From positions 124,001-188,000 of the forward strand of contig CAJXVM010000006.1 of NCBI GenBank assembly GCA_913061095.1: a stretch of 64,000 nt of DNA, read 5' to 3'. Both the position numbers and the translations under genes were made by a program. Source of the stretch: an uncultured Ignavibacteria bacterium. Lineage in GTDB: Bacteria > Bacteroidota > Ignavibacteria > SZUA-365. Below the pieces are notes generated by a model, which saw only the letters and a program-made list of their open reading frames with translations, ran no database searches and had not been told where the DNA came from. This document shows, one piece after another, positions 1-9,639 of the stretch. Position 1 is the first letter of the stretch. Every line of letters begins with the position of its first letter.

Positions 1-719
1 GCGGCCCCCTTCCCGAAATCACCTACGCCGGGATGATGGAGTATGACGGTGACATGCATATTCCCGAGAAGTACCTCGTCGAACCGCCCAGCATAGACCG
101 CACTATCGGACAGTATCTCTGCGCCGAAGGCGTGCGCTCATTCGCCATATCCGAAACACAGAAATACGGGCATGTCACCTATTTCTGGAACGGCAACAAT
201 TCCGGGTACATCGACGAGAATCTCGAAACCTACGTGGAGATTCCGTCCGACAAAATCGAGTTCGACAAGGCACCCATGATGAAGGCTCCGGAAATCACGG
301 ATCGATCGCTCGAACTGCTGGGAGAGGATTACCGTTTCGGACGCATCAATTTCGCAAACGGCGACATGGTCGGACACAGCGGCAGGCTGGAACCGGCGAT
401 CATCGCGGTCGAAACGGTGGATGCGGCTGTGGGCCGGCTTGTCGAAAGAGTGATGAAGTTGAATGGCGTCGTCATCATCACGGCGGATCACGGTAACTCG
501 GATGAGATGTTCACCGAAAAGAACGGCGAGCGTGTGCCGAAGACCAGTCACACGCTGAATCCCGTGCCCTTCTGCATTCTCGACAGCCGCGAACAGCGTC
601 CGTACGAGCTTGCCGACGTGGATAATCCGGGTCTCGCCAATGTGGCCGCGACAATCATGAATCTGCTCGGCTACGAAGCCCCGTCGGATTATGAGCCGTC
701 GCTGATTCGGATGAAGTAA
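1..719 (+). CDS. gpmI: 2,3-bisphosphoglycerate-independent phosphoglycerate mutase, C-terminal part (cut by window edge)
   Basis: Interconverts 3- and 2-phosphoglycerate in glycolysis and gluconeogenesis, a cytosolic two-manganese enzyme of the alkaline phosphatase superfamily. The reading frame is open from base 3, so the N-terminal half lies outside the window; about 238 residues of a protein usually near 510 are present. Visible metal-site motifs are NFANGDMVGH, ITADHGNSDEM and the TSHTLNPVPF histidine, in the usual order near the C terminus. The stop is followed after 5 bases by the rqcH start, so the two genes are probably co-transcribed. Identity is clear from motif order; only the missing N terminus, which carries the phosphoserine, cannot be checked. 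Confidence 0.95.
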   Translation, partial: GPLPEITYAGMMEYDGDMHIPEKYLVEPPSIDRTIGQYLCAEGVRSFAISETQKYGHVTYFWNGNNSGYIDENLETYVEIPSDKIEFDKAPMMKAPEITDRSLELLGEDYRFGRINFANGDMVGHSGRLEPAIIAVETVDAAVGRLVERVMKLNGVVIITADHGNSDEMFTEKNGERVPKTSHTLNPVPFCILDSREQRPYELADVDNPGLANVAATIMNLLGYEAPSDYEPSLIRMK

Positions 720-724
720 CACCG

Positions 725-2386
725 TTGTTTTCAAACTGGCTGACATACCGCGCGGTCGCTGCTGCGCTCGATGAACAGCTTACGGGTGCGGTCATTCGCG
801 AAGTCTTCACGCAGCAGAAAAACGAACTGGTAATCGTCTGTGAACGTGAGATCGGACCGGAGGTGCTGCAGTTCTCCGCGGAGCCGCGCTTCGCCTGGCT
901 GCTGCTCAAGCCGGAATTCGCGCGTGCGCGAAAAAATTCACTCGACCTGTTCCCCGACCTGATCGGCGACCGTGTCTCGCACGTCCGGATTGCGCGCGAC
1001 GACCGCATCATCCGCATCGCGCTCGAAAGCGGCCGTCTGCTGTTCGCCTTTCTCTTCCCCGTGCGCGCGAATCTCATCATGACCGACGGTGAAGGGACCG
1101 TCCTGGAGAGTTTCAAGCAGCATGATCCACCGGCGGACTGGATGCAGCTGGAGTACGACAACAGTATTCCGCACATCACCGAGGAAGCACTTCGTAGAAT
1201 CATCGCAGAGCATGCTGATACGGATATCCGCAGAGTGCTGCGGCGGCTTCGTCCCTGGCTCGCCGGCACGCTTGCCGATGAGCTGTTTCACCGCACGGAC
1301 ACCAATCCCGCCGAAGGCGGATCCGACCTTGACGAAACCGGGATTGAACGATTGGTCACGACCTTCACCGAGATGCTCGCGGAAAGTGCGCGCGGCGGCG
1401 GTCACGTGTACCTGCGGGACCATCATCCACTGCATGCCGCGCCGATTCCCCTGCATCACGTCGATGCGGAGGAACACGTGGAACAGCCGCTGCTGGAGGC
1501 GCTGTTCCTTTTCCTGCGGCGGCATTTCAGCGGCTCCGAGCATGAGCGCGTGCGAAAGCGCGTTCACGACCGTGTGGGACAGGAGCTTCAGCGGCTCCGA
1601 CGCGCATACGGCAAGCTCTCTCCGGAGAAGGAGCTGAAGCGGCAGGCAGACGAGTATGAAAAATTCGGCAACCTGCTGATGATTCATCTCTACGACCAAC
1701 CCGAACAGCCGGGGCGAATGACGGTGCCGGACATCTTCACCGATCCGCGGCTGGTGGTGACGATTCCCCTGAAGCGCCGCACGACGGTGCTGGAGAATGC
1801 GCAGCGATACTTCGGCAAGGCACAGCAGACACGGGCGTCACTGATTCACGTCCGTGAACGCGGCAAGGAGCTGTCGGCCCGCATCAATCAGCTGGAGGAT
1901 TTTCACGCCGCTACCGAATCCGCCGAATCACTGAACGAACTCAAATCGCTTTTCAAGGAGCATGAATCGCTGATGAGTGAACTTGGACTGACATCCAAAG
2001 GCGAAAAAGACGAATCTCCCTTTCCTTTCCGCCGCTTCGTCGTGACGGGCGGATTCGAAGTGTGGGCTGGAAAGAACAGCGCCAACAACGACCTTCTGAC
2101 GGTTCGGCACAGCCGTCCGAACGATATCTGGTTTCACACGCGCGGCGTGGGCGGATCGCATGTCGTGCTCAAGGTCGGCAGCGCCGCGGGTGATCCCTCG
2201 AAGGAAGCCATCCGCGAGGCGGCGGCGATCGCCGCGTACTACAGCAAGCATCGCAACGCGAAGCGCGTTCCCGTTGCATACACGGAAAAAAAATATGTGC
2301 GTAAGCCGAAAGGCGCTCCTCCCGGCACGGTGACAATTGATCGCGAGAAAGTGGTCATGGTGGATCCGGCACTGCCGGAAGGATAG
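725..2386 (+). CDS. rqcH: NFACT-family ribosome quality control factor RqcH
   Basis: 553 residues with a TTG start (LFSNWLTYRAV), 5 bases after gpmI. RqcH/NEMF proteins bind stalled 50S-peptidyl-tRNA complexes and add C-terminal alanine tails that mark the nascent chain for degradation; older annotations call the family fibronectin-binding protein A. The N-terminal NFACT-N region (about residues 1-210) is followed by a long helical, probably coiled-coil middle (about 250-410) and an NFACT-R domain (about 440-540) with the hallmark NDIWFHTRGVGGSHVVL. No better ATG lies near the amino end and the TTG start preserves the conserved beginning, so TTG is chosen. The length is typical of bacterial members. 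The gene ends at a convergent boundary with lptC. Family assignment is firm; tailing activity is by homology. Confidence 0.88.
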   Translation: MFSNWLTYRAVAAALDEQLTGAVIREVFTQQKNELVIVCEREIGPEVLQFSAEPRFAWLLLKPEFARARKNSLDLFPDLIGDRVSHVRIARDDRIIRIALESGRLLFAFLFPVRANLIMTDGEGTVLESFKQHDPPADWMQLEYDNSIPHITEEALRRIIAEHADTDIRRVLRRLRPWLAGTLADELFHRTDTNPAEGGSDLDETGIERLVTTFTEMLAESARGGGHVYLRDHHPLHAAPIPLHHVDAEEHVEQPLLEALFLFLRRHFSGSEHERVRKRVHDRVGQELQRLRRAYGKLSPEKELKRQADEYEKFGNLLMIHLYDQPEQPGRMTVPDIFTDPRLVVTIPLKRRTTVLENAQRYFGKAQQTRASLIHVRERGKELSARINQLEDFHAATESAESLNELKSLFKEHESLMSELGLTSKGEKDESPFPFRRFVVTGGFEVWAGKNSANNDLLTVRHSRPNDIWFHTRGVGGSHVVLKVGSAAGDPSKEAIREAAAIAAYYSKHRNAKRVPVAYTEKKYVRKPKGAPPGTVTIDREKVVMVDPALPEG

Positions 2387-2464
2387 ATCGCGCGGTGGCT
2401 TGTCGCCGCTGCCGGCGTCCGTGCTGCCATGCACCGGCGGAGTGCCACGGTACCCGCAGAGCCG

Positions 2465-3025
2465 TCAATCCTCGATACTCGCCTCGCCCGTGACCTTCCC
2501 GAATACCGTGTAGTTTTTCAGATCCTGATCGGCTTGAAAACCATATCCCTGAAGGCGTTCGGTGGGTGACGTGATGGTAACGAAGCGATCACCGCGCACG
2601 AGGCGATTGAGATTTTCCCAGTACATGTACTCGGTTTCCACGACGGTGCCACTGTCGGAGCGGAACACGACGTTGCCGTAGGCCTCGAGATCCTTGTGCT
2701 CGTCATATACCTTCCCCCGTTCCGCGGTGAGCACTGAGGTGTGTTCGCCGTCGCGTCCGAAAAAATCCACCACAAGGCCGGAATCCAGCAACGTCTCCTT
2801 GCGGTCTTCGTACATGCGGATATGCCCCGCGCGCAGGATGGCACGCACGCGGCCGGAATCCGAAAAGACCACCGTGGAATTCCAGCTCTCCTGGTCGGGG
2901 AGTTCCTCTGGGACGGTATCAGCGACGGTCGGTTTGACTTTCGCCTCTTCCTCGCAGGCCGCGATCGACAGCAGGATGATGAGGATGAATGCGGGGACAC
3001 TCCAGCGCACAGAATCAGTCGCCAT
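2465..3025 (-). CDS. lptC: LptC-like LPS export lipoprotein
   Basis: 186 residues from the ATG at 3025, which overlaps the end of ruvB by 11 bases; a longer upstream frame exists but would run into ruvB. A short basic N terminus and hydrophobic segment end in the lipobox-like SIAAC, so the protein is probably a lipoprotein. The remainder shows OstA/LptC character: [44 protein letters not shown] and [19 protein letters not shown], the repeating beta-jellyroll pattern of LptA/LptC. In the family this protein bridges LptB2FG and LptA in carrying lipopolysaccharide across the periplasm. A lipid anchor instead of a TM anchor is common in Bacteroidota-like LptC. No other lpt gene is nearby. Confidence 0.8.
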   Translation of the reverse strand: MATDSVRWSVPAFILIILLSIAACEEEAKVKPTVADTVPEELPDQESWNSTVVFSDSGRVRAILRAGHIRMYEDRKETLLDSGLVVDFFGRDGEHTSVLTAERGKVYDEHKDLEAYGNVVFRSDSGTVVETEYMYWENLNRLVRGDRFVTITSPTERLQGYGFQADQDLKNYTVFGKVTGEASIED

Positions 3026-4073
3026 CGCGCTCTCCGGAGAAAAGACCGGGCTGATCACGTTTGCTGCGCGGCTGTTTGCCCATCAGGGAATAGGCGGCCG
3101 GCGTCAGTTCGCGTCCGCGCGGTGTGCGATGGATATACCCCTCCTGGATGAGATAGGGCTCGTAGACTTCCTCGATCGTGCCTGGCTCCTCGCCGACGGC
3201 GATGGCGAGCGTGTTGATACCGACCGGACCACCGCCGTACTTGTCGAGCATGCAGTGCAGGATCCGCTTGTCCATGTCATCGAGACCGTACTCGTCCACC
3301 TCGAGTGCGTTCAGTGCGTGATCGGCGATGTCACGTGTAATGACGCCGTCTCCGATGACCTGCGCGAAATCGCGCGCCCGACGCAGGAGGCGATTGGCGA
3401 TGCGCGGTGTACCGCGTGAACGGCGTGCGATTTCGCCGGCGCCTCCCTCTTCGTCGATGGCGATGTCGAGAATGCGCGCCGAGCGAAGCACGATGCGCTT
3501 GAGCTGGCGGACGTCATAGTAGTCGAGACGGTTCGTGATGCCGAAACGGGCACGCAGCGGAGCAGTCAGCAGTCCCGCGCGCGTGGTCGCGCCGATGAGC
3601 GTGAACGGCTTGAGCTCGATCTGGACGCTACGGGCATTTGGGCCCGTATCGATCATGATATCCAGCGTGAAATCCTCCATGGCCGAGTAGAGGTACTCTT
3701 CGACCACCGGGGAAAGGCGGTGGATTTCATCGATGAACAGTGTATCGCCCTCCTCCAGGCCGGTGACGAGTCCGGCAAGGTCGCCGGGTTTGTCGAGCAC
3801 GGGACCGGAGGTCATTTTCATCGATGCGCCCATCTCGCCCGAGATGATATGCGCGAGTGTGGTCTTGCCGAGGCCCGGCGGACCGGTGAGCAGTACGTGG
3901 TCGAGGGCTTCGCCGCGCTGTTTCGCAGCGGTAATGAAGATGTGGAGGTTGTCGACAATGTTCTGCTGACCGACAAAATCCTCGAAGCGCATCGGCCGCA
4001 GGGTCTGTTCGAAATCCCTGTCATCGCTGCGCGGACCGGGCGTTGTCAGATCGTTTTTACGATGTTTATCCAT
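3015..4073 (-). CDS. ruvB: Holliday junction branch-migration helicase RuvB
   Basis: 352 residues, normal family length. RuvB is the hexameric AAA+ motor that, with RuvA, drives branch migration of Holliday junctions in recombinational repair. Visible motifs in order are Walker [13 protein letters not shown], Walker [11 protein letters not shown], sensor 1 [10 protein letters not shown], the arginine-finger region APLRARFG, sensor 2 [13 protein letters not shown] and a C-terminal winged helix ending in [12 protein letters not shown]. The last bases overlap the lptC start, so lptC is probably translationally coupled. The asparaginase-like gene and era lie upstream on the same strand with short gaps; ruvA and ruvC are not in the window. 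Confidence 0.98.
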   Translation of the reverse strand: MDKHRKNDLTTPGPRSDDRDFEQTLRPMRFEDFVGQQNIVDNLHIFITAAKQRGEALDHVLLTGPPGLGKTTLAHIISGEMGASMKMTSGPVLDKPGDLAGLVTGLEEGDTLFIDEIHRLSPVVEEYLYSAMEDFTLDIMIDTGPNARSVQIELKPFTLIGATTRAGLLTAPLRARFGITNRLDYYDVRQLKRIVLRSARILDIAIDEEGGAGEIARRSRGTPRIANRLLRRARDFAQVIGDGVITRDIADHALNALEVDEYGLDDMDKRILHCMLDKYGGGPVGINTLAIAVGEEPGTIEEVYEPYLIQEGYIHRTPRGRELTPAAYSLMGKQPRSKRDQPGLFSGERDGD

Positions 4074-4121
4074 GGATGCGTATTGCTGTTATCGACGCGT
4101 ATGCAGCGGCTGTGATCGCGT

Positions 4122-5243
4122 TCAAGGACGTTCATAAAGATAGGCCGTGTCGAGCAGCCGGCTTTCACCGCCATCATTGACGGCGTAGGTACGGCCGGAC
4201 CAGATGGAAGCAGCGCCGTGCTCGCCGCGCAGGTTGAGCGCGTAGAAATTCACGTTGAACGCGGGCCTGCCCTGCTCATCGAGAAGGCGCTTCATTTTCG
4301 TCTGTTCCGCGATGCGGCGGCAGGCGAAAAGACAGGCGTCGGTAGGAGCATCACCCTGCCGCATGCGCTCGACGATCAGGAAACTCGCCAGTGACTGCAG
4401 GTTTGCCTCCCCGCGTCCAGTGGATCCGGCGGCTCCGACGGCATTGTCAACATAGAGTCCTGCCCCGAGAATCGGTGAATCACCCACCCGGCCCGGGATC
4501 TTGAATGCGAGGCCGCTGGTCGTGGTGACGCCGGATACTTCACCCGCCTCATTGACACCGAGACAGTTGATCGTGCCGGTCGGACGCTCCATCTCCGCCT
4601 CGCGCTGCATCTCGAATTCGTGAAGCGCTCCGATGTCACGGTCCTCGGATGTATGCGGCGGCAGCCAGTCGTCTTTCGCGCTCAGGTTTTCCTTCCAGCG
4701 CAGCCACTCTTCGCGGGCAGCGTCGGTGAGCAGATTTTCCTCGCGAAAGCCGTGGGCGCGTGCAAAGCGCAGTGCGCCCTCCCCGACGAGAAGCACATGG
4801 TCAGTGCGTTCCATGACGGTTTTCGCGACGAGCGAAGGATTCTTGATGTTGCGCAGGGCGGCAACGCCCGCACCACGCATGGTCGGACCGTGCATCACGC
4901 AGGAATCCAATTCCACGATACCGTCCTCGTTGGGCAATCCGCCGTAGCCGACAGTCATGTCCTCCGGATCATTCTCAACGATATTCACACCGGCGATGAC
5001 CGCATTGAGGGTATCCTCGCCCGCCCGCATGCGCTCGACGGCGCGCTGCGTGGCTCCGAGTCCGTTCGCGCTGGCAATGGAAAGTGGACGCGGTCCCTCC
5101 GCACGCAGTCCGTTGAATGTATTCACGGTTCTGCCGGACGGCGTTCCGCGCGCGAGCAGCGTATCGGGTCGCACCGCGGCGCCTGCGCCGAGCAGGGCTG
5201 CAAGTTTCAGAAAGAGTCTGCGAGAGGGACCGTTCTGTGTCAT
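4122..5243 (-). CDS. Tat-exported isoaspartyl peptidase / glycosylasparaginase-family Ntn hydrolase
   Basis: 373 residues. The N terminus PSRRLFLKLAALLGAGAA is a twin-arginine signal, so the enzyme is predicted to fold before export to the periplasm. The body is an asparaginase-2 family N-terminal-nucleophile hydrolase: GTINCLGVNEAGEVSG contains the Gly-Thr autocleavage site, and the following threonine would become the nucleophile of the beta chain; GLAFKIPGRVGDSPILGAG and GSTGRGEANLQ are the substrate-pocket blocks seen in glycosylasparaginases. In this family the substrates are N4-(GlcNAc)-asparagine, beta-aspartyl peptides or asparagine; the GRVGDSP block favours the glycosylasparaginase branch. 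It sits between era and ruvB, 48 bases upstream of ruvB, without an obvious functional link. Exact substrate is uncertain. Confidence 0.85.
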   Translation of the reverse strand: MTQNGPSRRLFLKLAALLGAGAAVRPDTLLARGTPSGRTVNTFNGLRAEGPRPLSIASANGLGATQRAVERMRAGEDTLNAVIAGVNIVENDPEDMTVGYGGLPNEDGIVELDSCVMHGPTMRGAGVAALRNIKNPSLVAKTVMERTDHVLLVGEGALRFARAHGFREENLLTDAAREEWLRWKENLSAKDDWLPPHTSEDRDIGALHEFEMQREAEMERPTGTINCLGVNEAGEVSGVTTTSGLAFKIPGRVGDSPILGAGLYVDNAVGAAGSTGRGEANLQSLASFLIVERMRQGDAPTDACLFACRRIAEQTKMKRLLDEQGRPAFNVNFYALNLRGEHGAASIWSGRTYAVNDGGESRLLDTAYLYERP

Positions 5244-5278
5244 GGATGATCCTTGGCGTGCTGTGTTGTGCTTTTTGC

Positions 5279-6223
5279 TCAGTATCCCAATCGGCGAACC
5301 CAGGCCGCACTGTCACGCCAGCCCTCGCGGATACGCACGTGCAGGTCGAGAAACACGCGGCGGTCGAGAAAGTCCTCGATATCCTGCCGTGCCGCCGTGC
5401 CGATATTCTTGATGGCGGCGCCGCCGCGACCGATAATAATGCGCTTCTGGCTCTCCCGTTCCACGATGATCTCCGCGGCGATGTAGTCGCGGTCCTCCTC
5501 CTCGCGGTATTCCACGATGTAGACATCCGTGGCGTACGGCACTTCCTGGCGGAACTGTTCGAAGATCTTTTCCCGGATCATCTCCGAAACGAAGAATCGC
5601 TCGGGCTGATCGGAGAGCATGTCGGGCGGATACAGCGGCGGACCCTGCGGCAGCAGCTTTTCAAGCGACGCGAGGAGACCATCCACACCATCATTGACCA
5701 GCGCACTGATCGGGATGACTTCCTCAAAGGCATATGCCGTGGCGGTGCGTTCGATGAGCGGCAGCAGCTGCTTCTTGTCGGACACGAGGTCAACTTTGTT
5801 CAGCACGGCGATGACCGGCCGCCCGGCCTCCTGCAGCAACTGGCGCAGTCCGTCGGGGAGCTCCCGTCCGCTCTCGATGGCCCGCGGCGCATCGACGAGC
5901 AGGCAGCAGGCGTCGGCATCGGCGATGGCCGCATGCGCCGCATTGACCATGGATTCCTGCAGTTCGTATTTGGGCTGTATCAGTCCGGGCGTATCGATGA
6001 AGATGACCTGATGCGACTCGGCGGTATGAAACCCGAGCACGCGGCGGCGCGTGGTCTGCGGCTTGGCGGTGACGATGGAGATCTTCATGCCGAGCATGGC
6101 GTTCATCAGGGTAGATTTCCCCGCGTTGGGAGCGCCGATCAGCGCAACGTAGCCGCAGCGAAAGTCTTCCGGTATGTTCGTAAAATCGTCCAGTATCGCT
6201 CCAGAGCGTGTGTGTACTGCCAT
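5279..6223 (-). CDS. era: Era-family GTPase (16S rRNA / 30S maturation)
   Basis: 314 residues. Era couples GTP hydrolysis to 16S rRNA 3-prime-end processing and 30S subunit assembly. G motifs are visible: G1 GAPNAGKSTL, G2 within TAKPQTTRRR, G3 DTPGLIQ, G4 NKVDL and G5 ISALVNDG. The C-terminal KH domain contains the RNA-binding loop RIIIGRGGAAIKNIG and ends with the family's WVRRLGY. The N-terminal extension of about 22 residues before the GTPase core is slightly longer than in E. coli; the ATG at 6223 is the only good start. Divergent from rsmA, another 16S rRNA factor, so the 67-base gap between them should hold both promoters. Confidence 0.96.
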   Translation of the reverse strand: MAVHTRSGAILDDFTNIPEDFRCGYVALIGAPNAGKSTLMNAMLGMKISIVTAKPQTTRRRVLGFHTAESHQVIFIDTPGLIQPKYELQESMVNAAHAAIADADACCLLVDAPRAIESGRELPDGLRQLLQEAGRPVIAVLNKVDLVSDKKQLLPLIERTATAYAFEEVIPISALVNDGVDGLLASLEKLLPQGPPLYPPDMLSDQPERFFVSEMIREKIFEQFRQEVPYATDVYIVEYREEEDRDYIAAEIIVERESQKRIIIGRGGAAIKNIGTAARQDIEDFLDRRVFLDLHVRIREGWRDSAAWVRRLGY

Positions 6224-6290
6224 TCAACATAGACGATTCACCCCGGAATCGCAATCTCCTGGCGCACGGTCGAAATTCGTATCTTGCTGC

Positions 6291-7100
6291 ATGAACACCG
6301 CTCCGTATCGACCGAAAAAGTCGCTGGGACAGCATTTCCTGCACGACGGGAATATCGCCCGGAAGATTGTCGCCGAACTCGATCCGCAGCCCGGAGATCA
6401 TGTCGTTGAAATTGGTCCGGGTCCCGGCATGCTGACTGCCCTGCTTGCGGAGCATGACATGACACTCACGGCCGTGGAAATCGACGTGCGTGCCGTGGAA
6501 GACCTGCGCCGGCGCTTCCCGACTGAGCGTTTCCCGCGGGTGCATGTCATCCATGCCGACATCCTTTCATGGGATATCGCGGCAGCGCATCTTCCCGGTG
6601 CAGCGCCGCTGCGCTTCATCGGCAATCTTCCATACAACATCACCAGCCAGATCCTCTTCCGTCTTTTTGACAGCGCGGATCACATCACCGACGCCGTGCT
6701 GATGATGCAGCGGGAAGTTGCCGAGCGGCTCACCGCGAAACCGGGCGGCAAGGATTACGGCATCCTCTCGGTATTCACGCAGCTGCACGGCGCGGTGCGG
6801 CGCAGTTTCAACGTGTCGCCGAACGTGTTCACGCCGCGTCCCGCGGTATGGTCCAGCGTGGTGCATCTGCATCTGCACCCGGAGCGATTGGCGCATATTC
6901 AAAATTATTCGTTTTTTAGAGGTATCGTTAAAGCAACCTTCGGACAGCGAAGGAAGACTGTCGCAAATTCCCTTCGGCACATGGGGATCGATCGTGATGC
7001 CATGGGTTCCGAAGCAGAACGGTATCTGACGAAGCGGCCGGAGCAGCTTTCGGTCGATGATTTCATCATTCTCAGCAACAGCATCACCGCGCATGACTGA
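6291..7100 (+). CDS. rsmA: 16S rRNA (adenine1518-N6/adenine1519-N6)-dimethyltransferase
   Basis: 269 residues from the ATG at 6291 (MNTAPYRPKKSLGQHFL); an upstream in-frame extension to 6174 runs into the era start and is rejected because the conserved KKSLGQHFL block normally lies near the N terminus. RsmA (KsgA) dimethylates two adjacent adenines in helix 45 of 16S rRNA at a late stage of 30S assembly. SAM-binding motif I is VVEIGPGPGMLT, motif IV is IGNLPYNIT, and the C-terminal domain includes FGQRRKTVANSLR. The stop overlaps the mgtE start by 8 bases, indicating coupled translation. Divergent from era, which acts on the same rRNA end. Confidence 0.96.
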   Translation: MNTAPYRPKKSLGQHFLHDGNIARKIVAELDPQPGDHVVEIGPGPGMLTALLAEHDMTLTAVEIDVRAVEDLRRRFPTERFPRVHVIHADILSWDIAAAHLPGAAPLRFIGNLPYNITSQILFRLFDSADHITDAVLMMQREVAERLTAKPGGKDYGILSVFTQLHGAVRRSFNVSPNVFTPRPAVWSSVVHLHLHPERLAHIQNYSFFRGIVKATFGQRRKTVANSLRHMGIDRDAMGSEAERYLTKRPEQLSVDDFIILSNSITAHD

Positions 7101-8511
7101 CAACCGCGACGAACATATTCACGACGAGGACATAGTATTCGATTCCGTCGACGGCGTGCAGTCCACCACAACCATCGCGGACGAGGAACTGCTCGAAGAC
7201 ATCGACGTGCTGGTGAAAACGCGCTCCAGCGCGGCACTGATGAACATCCTCACCGACCTGCACTCCGCGGACATCGCCGCCATCCTCAACGAGCTCGAGG
7301 AAGAGGAAGCGCAGTACCTGTTTGAACTGCTGCCGCCCGAGGAGGCCTCGGAAGTGCTGCTGGATCTCCATGAGCACGTGCGCGAAGATCTGCTGGAGGA
7401 TCTCAGTGCAAAGCGCCTCACCGACATCGTCGAGGAACTGGATTCGGACGACGCGGTGGACATCGTTGCGGAAATCGACGAGGACATCGCCGAGCAGATT
7501 CTCGAGAAACTCGAACCGGAGGATTCCGCCGAACTGCGCGAGCTGCTGGCCTATGGCGAGGAGACGGCCGGCGGACTGATGGCGACCGAGTTTGCCACGG
7601 TGCTGATCACCGGCACCGTGGAAGACGCCATCGAGTCGGTGCGCGACACCGCTGAGGAGACGCCCGACATCTACGAAGTGTACGTCATCGACGAGGATGG
7701 CACGCTGCGCGGTGTGATCGACCTGAAAAATCTCCTGCTCGTCAAGCGGCACACGAGCGTTTCTGATATCATGGATCCCGAAGTCATCAGTGTCCGCACC
7801 GACGTCGACCAGGAGGATGTCGCCAACGTCATGCGCAAATACGATCTGCTGACGCTTCCCGTCGTGAATGATGAGAATATCCCCGTCGGCATCATCACCT
7901 TCGACGACATCGCCGACGTCATCCACGAGGAGGCGCAGGAGGATATTCAGCGCATGTCGGGTATCGTCGACGATGTCGATTCCTCCTCGACCATTTTCGG
8001 CATTTTTCGCGGCCGCCTTCCCTGGCTGCTGGTGGGATTCGCAGGCGAGCTGCTTGCGGCCATCGTGCTGAGCAGCTTCGAGGTACAGCTCGGCAAAGTG
8101 CTGGCCGCCGCATTTTTCATTCCCGTCATCATGGCCATGGGCGGGAACGCGGGGATTCAGGCCTCTTCAATTGTGGTGCGCGGACTTGCGACAGGGGAAC
8201 TCGCCCTGAGCCGCACCTTCCGGCGGCTGCTGCGGGAATTCACCGCGGCAACCATAAACGGCACCATATGCAGCGCATTGCTCTTTGGCGTGGTGTATTT
8301 CTGGATGGGGGATGCGGCGTTCGGTCTGACGGTGGGGCTTTCCCTCCTCGTTGTCATCACGAATGCCACGCTTGTCGGCGCCACGGTTCCGCTCTTCCTC
8401 GACCGCATGAACATCGATCCCGCCCTTGCCACGGGTCCGTTCATCACAACGTCAAACGATGCCCTCGGCCTGTTCATTTACCTCGGCTTTCTGACGCTGA
8501 TCTACCTGTAA
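7093..8511 (+). CDS. mgtE: MgtE-family magnesium channel
   Basis: 472 residues from the ATG at 7093; an in-frame start at 7057 would lie inside rsmA. MgtE is a dimeric Mg2+ channel gated by cytosolic magnesium. The very acidic N-terminal helical domain (about 30-160, with LEEEEAQYLFELLPPEEASEVL) is followed by two CBS domains (about 165-290, including YEVYVIDEDGTLRGVIDL and LLTLPVVNDENIPVGIITFDDI), a connecting helix, and five membrane helices (about 310-470) containing the pore segment FFIPVIMAMGGNAGIQASSIVVRGLATG. This is the full normal architecture. Translational coupling with rsmA is likely because of the 8-base overlap; the sequence shows no sign of a magnesium riboswitch. Confidence 0.95.
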   Translation: MTDNRDEHIHDEDIVFDSVDGVQSTTTIADEELLEDIDVLVKTRSSAALMNILTDLHSADIAAILNELEEEEAQYLFELLPPEEASEVLLDLHEHVREDLLEDLSAKRLTDIVEELDSDDAVDIVAEIDEDIAEQILEKLEPEDSAELRELLAYGEETAGGLMATEFATVLITGTVEDAIESVRDTAEETPDIYEVYVIDEDGTLRGVIDLKNLLLVKRHTSVSDIMDPEVISVRTDVDQEDVANVMRKYDLLTLPVVNDENIPVGIITFDDIADVIHEEAQEDIQRMSGIVDDVDSSSTIFGIFRGRLPWLLVGFAGELLAAIVLSSFEVQLGKVLAAAFFIPVIMAMGGNAGIQASSIVVRGLATGELALSRTFRRLLREFTAATINGTICSALLFGVVYFWMGDAAFGLTVGLSLLVVITNATLVGATVPLFLDRMNIDPALATGPFITTSNDALGLFIYLGFLTLIYL

Positions 8512-8646
8512 CCGTAGGGAAAAACACGGGGAAATCGTACTTTGAATTTCTGTATCGGACGGGGAAAAAACATCCATTCCCGCTGAAACAGATATGTGAC
8601 TGTCATCAGCTTGTGCGGCCGGAGGCCGCTGCCGCTCCGTAATCAC

Positions 8647-9609
8647 ATGAAACGGATTCTTCTTTCCTACAACACGACCGATCTCGTCAATACGGGATTT
8701 TTCATCCTGCTCAGCATCGCCATGCTGATCTGGCAGGATGCGAGTCCGCTGTGGCCGCTGTTCATCGGGGTCAATCTCGCCGTTCTCGTCGCTATCGGCA
8801 TCCTTGCCCGATTCGCGGAGCTGCGCGGAGCGGTGTGGAACCTGCTGCACGGGTTTTACATGATGCTCTGCATCCCGATCGCCTTCAAGGAAATGTATTT
8901 CCTCGTGCCGGCCATTCATCCGGTGGATTTCGACGCAGCGCTGATTGCCATCGACCGCATCCTCTTCGGCACGGATGTCACGGTCTGGCTCAAAGGCTGG
9001 TCGCATCCACTGCTGACGGAAATCCTGCAGATGGCATATGCCAGCTATTACCTCCTCCCGCTGATCCTGGCGGTGGATTTTTACCGCAAGAAACGTGTCC
9101 GCGCGTTCAAGACGGTCTTCCTCTTCGTGATTCTGGGATTCTATCTGTCCTATTTCGGGTATGTGTCGGTGCCGGCTATCGGTCCCCGCTTCACCCAGCA
9201 TGAATTCGAACAGAAGGATGTCGATCTCCCGGGTGTCCTGCTCACACCCTACCTGCGCGACTACACGAATACCGGTGAATCCATTCCCCCCGGGACGGAA
9301 TTCCCCGCCGCGAAGGTGCAGCGGGACGTGTTTCCCAGCGGCCACACACAGATCACGCTGCTTGTCATTTTCCTCGCCTTCCGCTTCCGTGCCCGCGCAC
9401 GCTGGTTCCTGGGCGTGACGGGATCACTGCTCATCATCGCAACCGTCTATCTGCGATATCACTACGTCATCGATCTGTTCGCCGGAGCGCTGTTCGCCTG
9501 GATGACCGTGGAACTGGGCATCCTGCTCGACGATTGGTGGACCCGCTGGAAACTGCGACAGGTCAGCAGGCAGTCATTTGCACTGCGGCAATCCGGAACG
9601 CAGGAGTAA
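8647..9609 (+). CDS. PAP2-superfamily integral membrane phosphatase (Aur1/inositol-phosphotransferase-like)
   Basis: 320 residues from the ATG at 8647; a GTG 51 bases upstream is less likely because the first transmembrane segment follows the ATG closely. Six or so hydrophobic segments surround two of the PAP2 phosphatase signatures: RDVFPSGHTQI (the PSGH loop) and RYHYVIDLFAG (histidine and aspartate of motif 3). The usual KxxxxxxRP first motif is not obvious, which resembles the PAP2_3 branch that includes inositolphosphorylceramide synthases. Likely acts on an isoprenoid or phospholipid phosphate at the membrane surface. The 135-base gap from mgtE contains nothing recognisable. Family assignment is good, substrate unknown. 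Confidence 0.75.
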   Translation: MKRILLSYNTTDLVNTGFFILLSIAMLIWQDASPLWPLFIGVNLAVLVAIGILARFAELRGAVWNLLHGFYMMLCIPIAFKEMYFLVPAIHPVDFDAALIAIDRILFGTDVTVWLKGWSHPLLTEILQMAYASYYLLPLILAVDFYRKKRVRAFKTVFLFVILGFYLSYFGYVSVPAIGPRFTQHEFEQKDVDLPGVLLTPYLRDYTNTGESIPPGTEFPAAKVQRDVFPSGHTQITLLVIFLAFRFRARARWFLGVTGSLLIIATVYLRYHYVIDLFAGALFAWMTVELGILLDDWWTRWKLRQVSRQSFALRQSGTQE

Positions 9610-9639
9610 TTCGCAGCCCCCCCTGACCAGTCACCTGAC

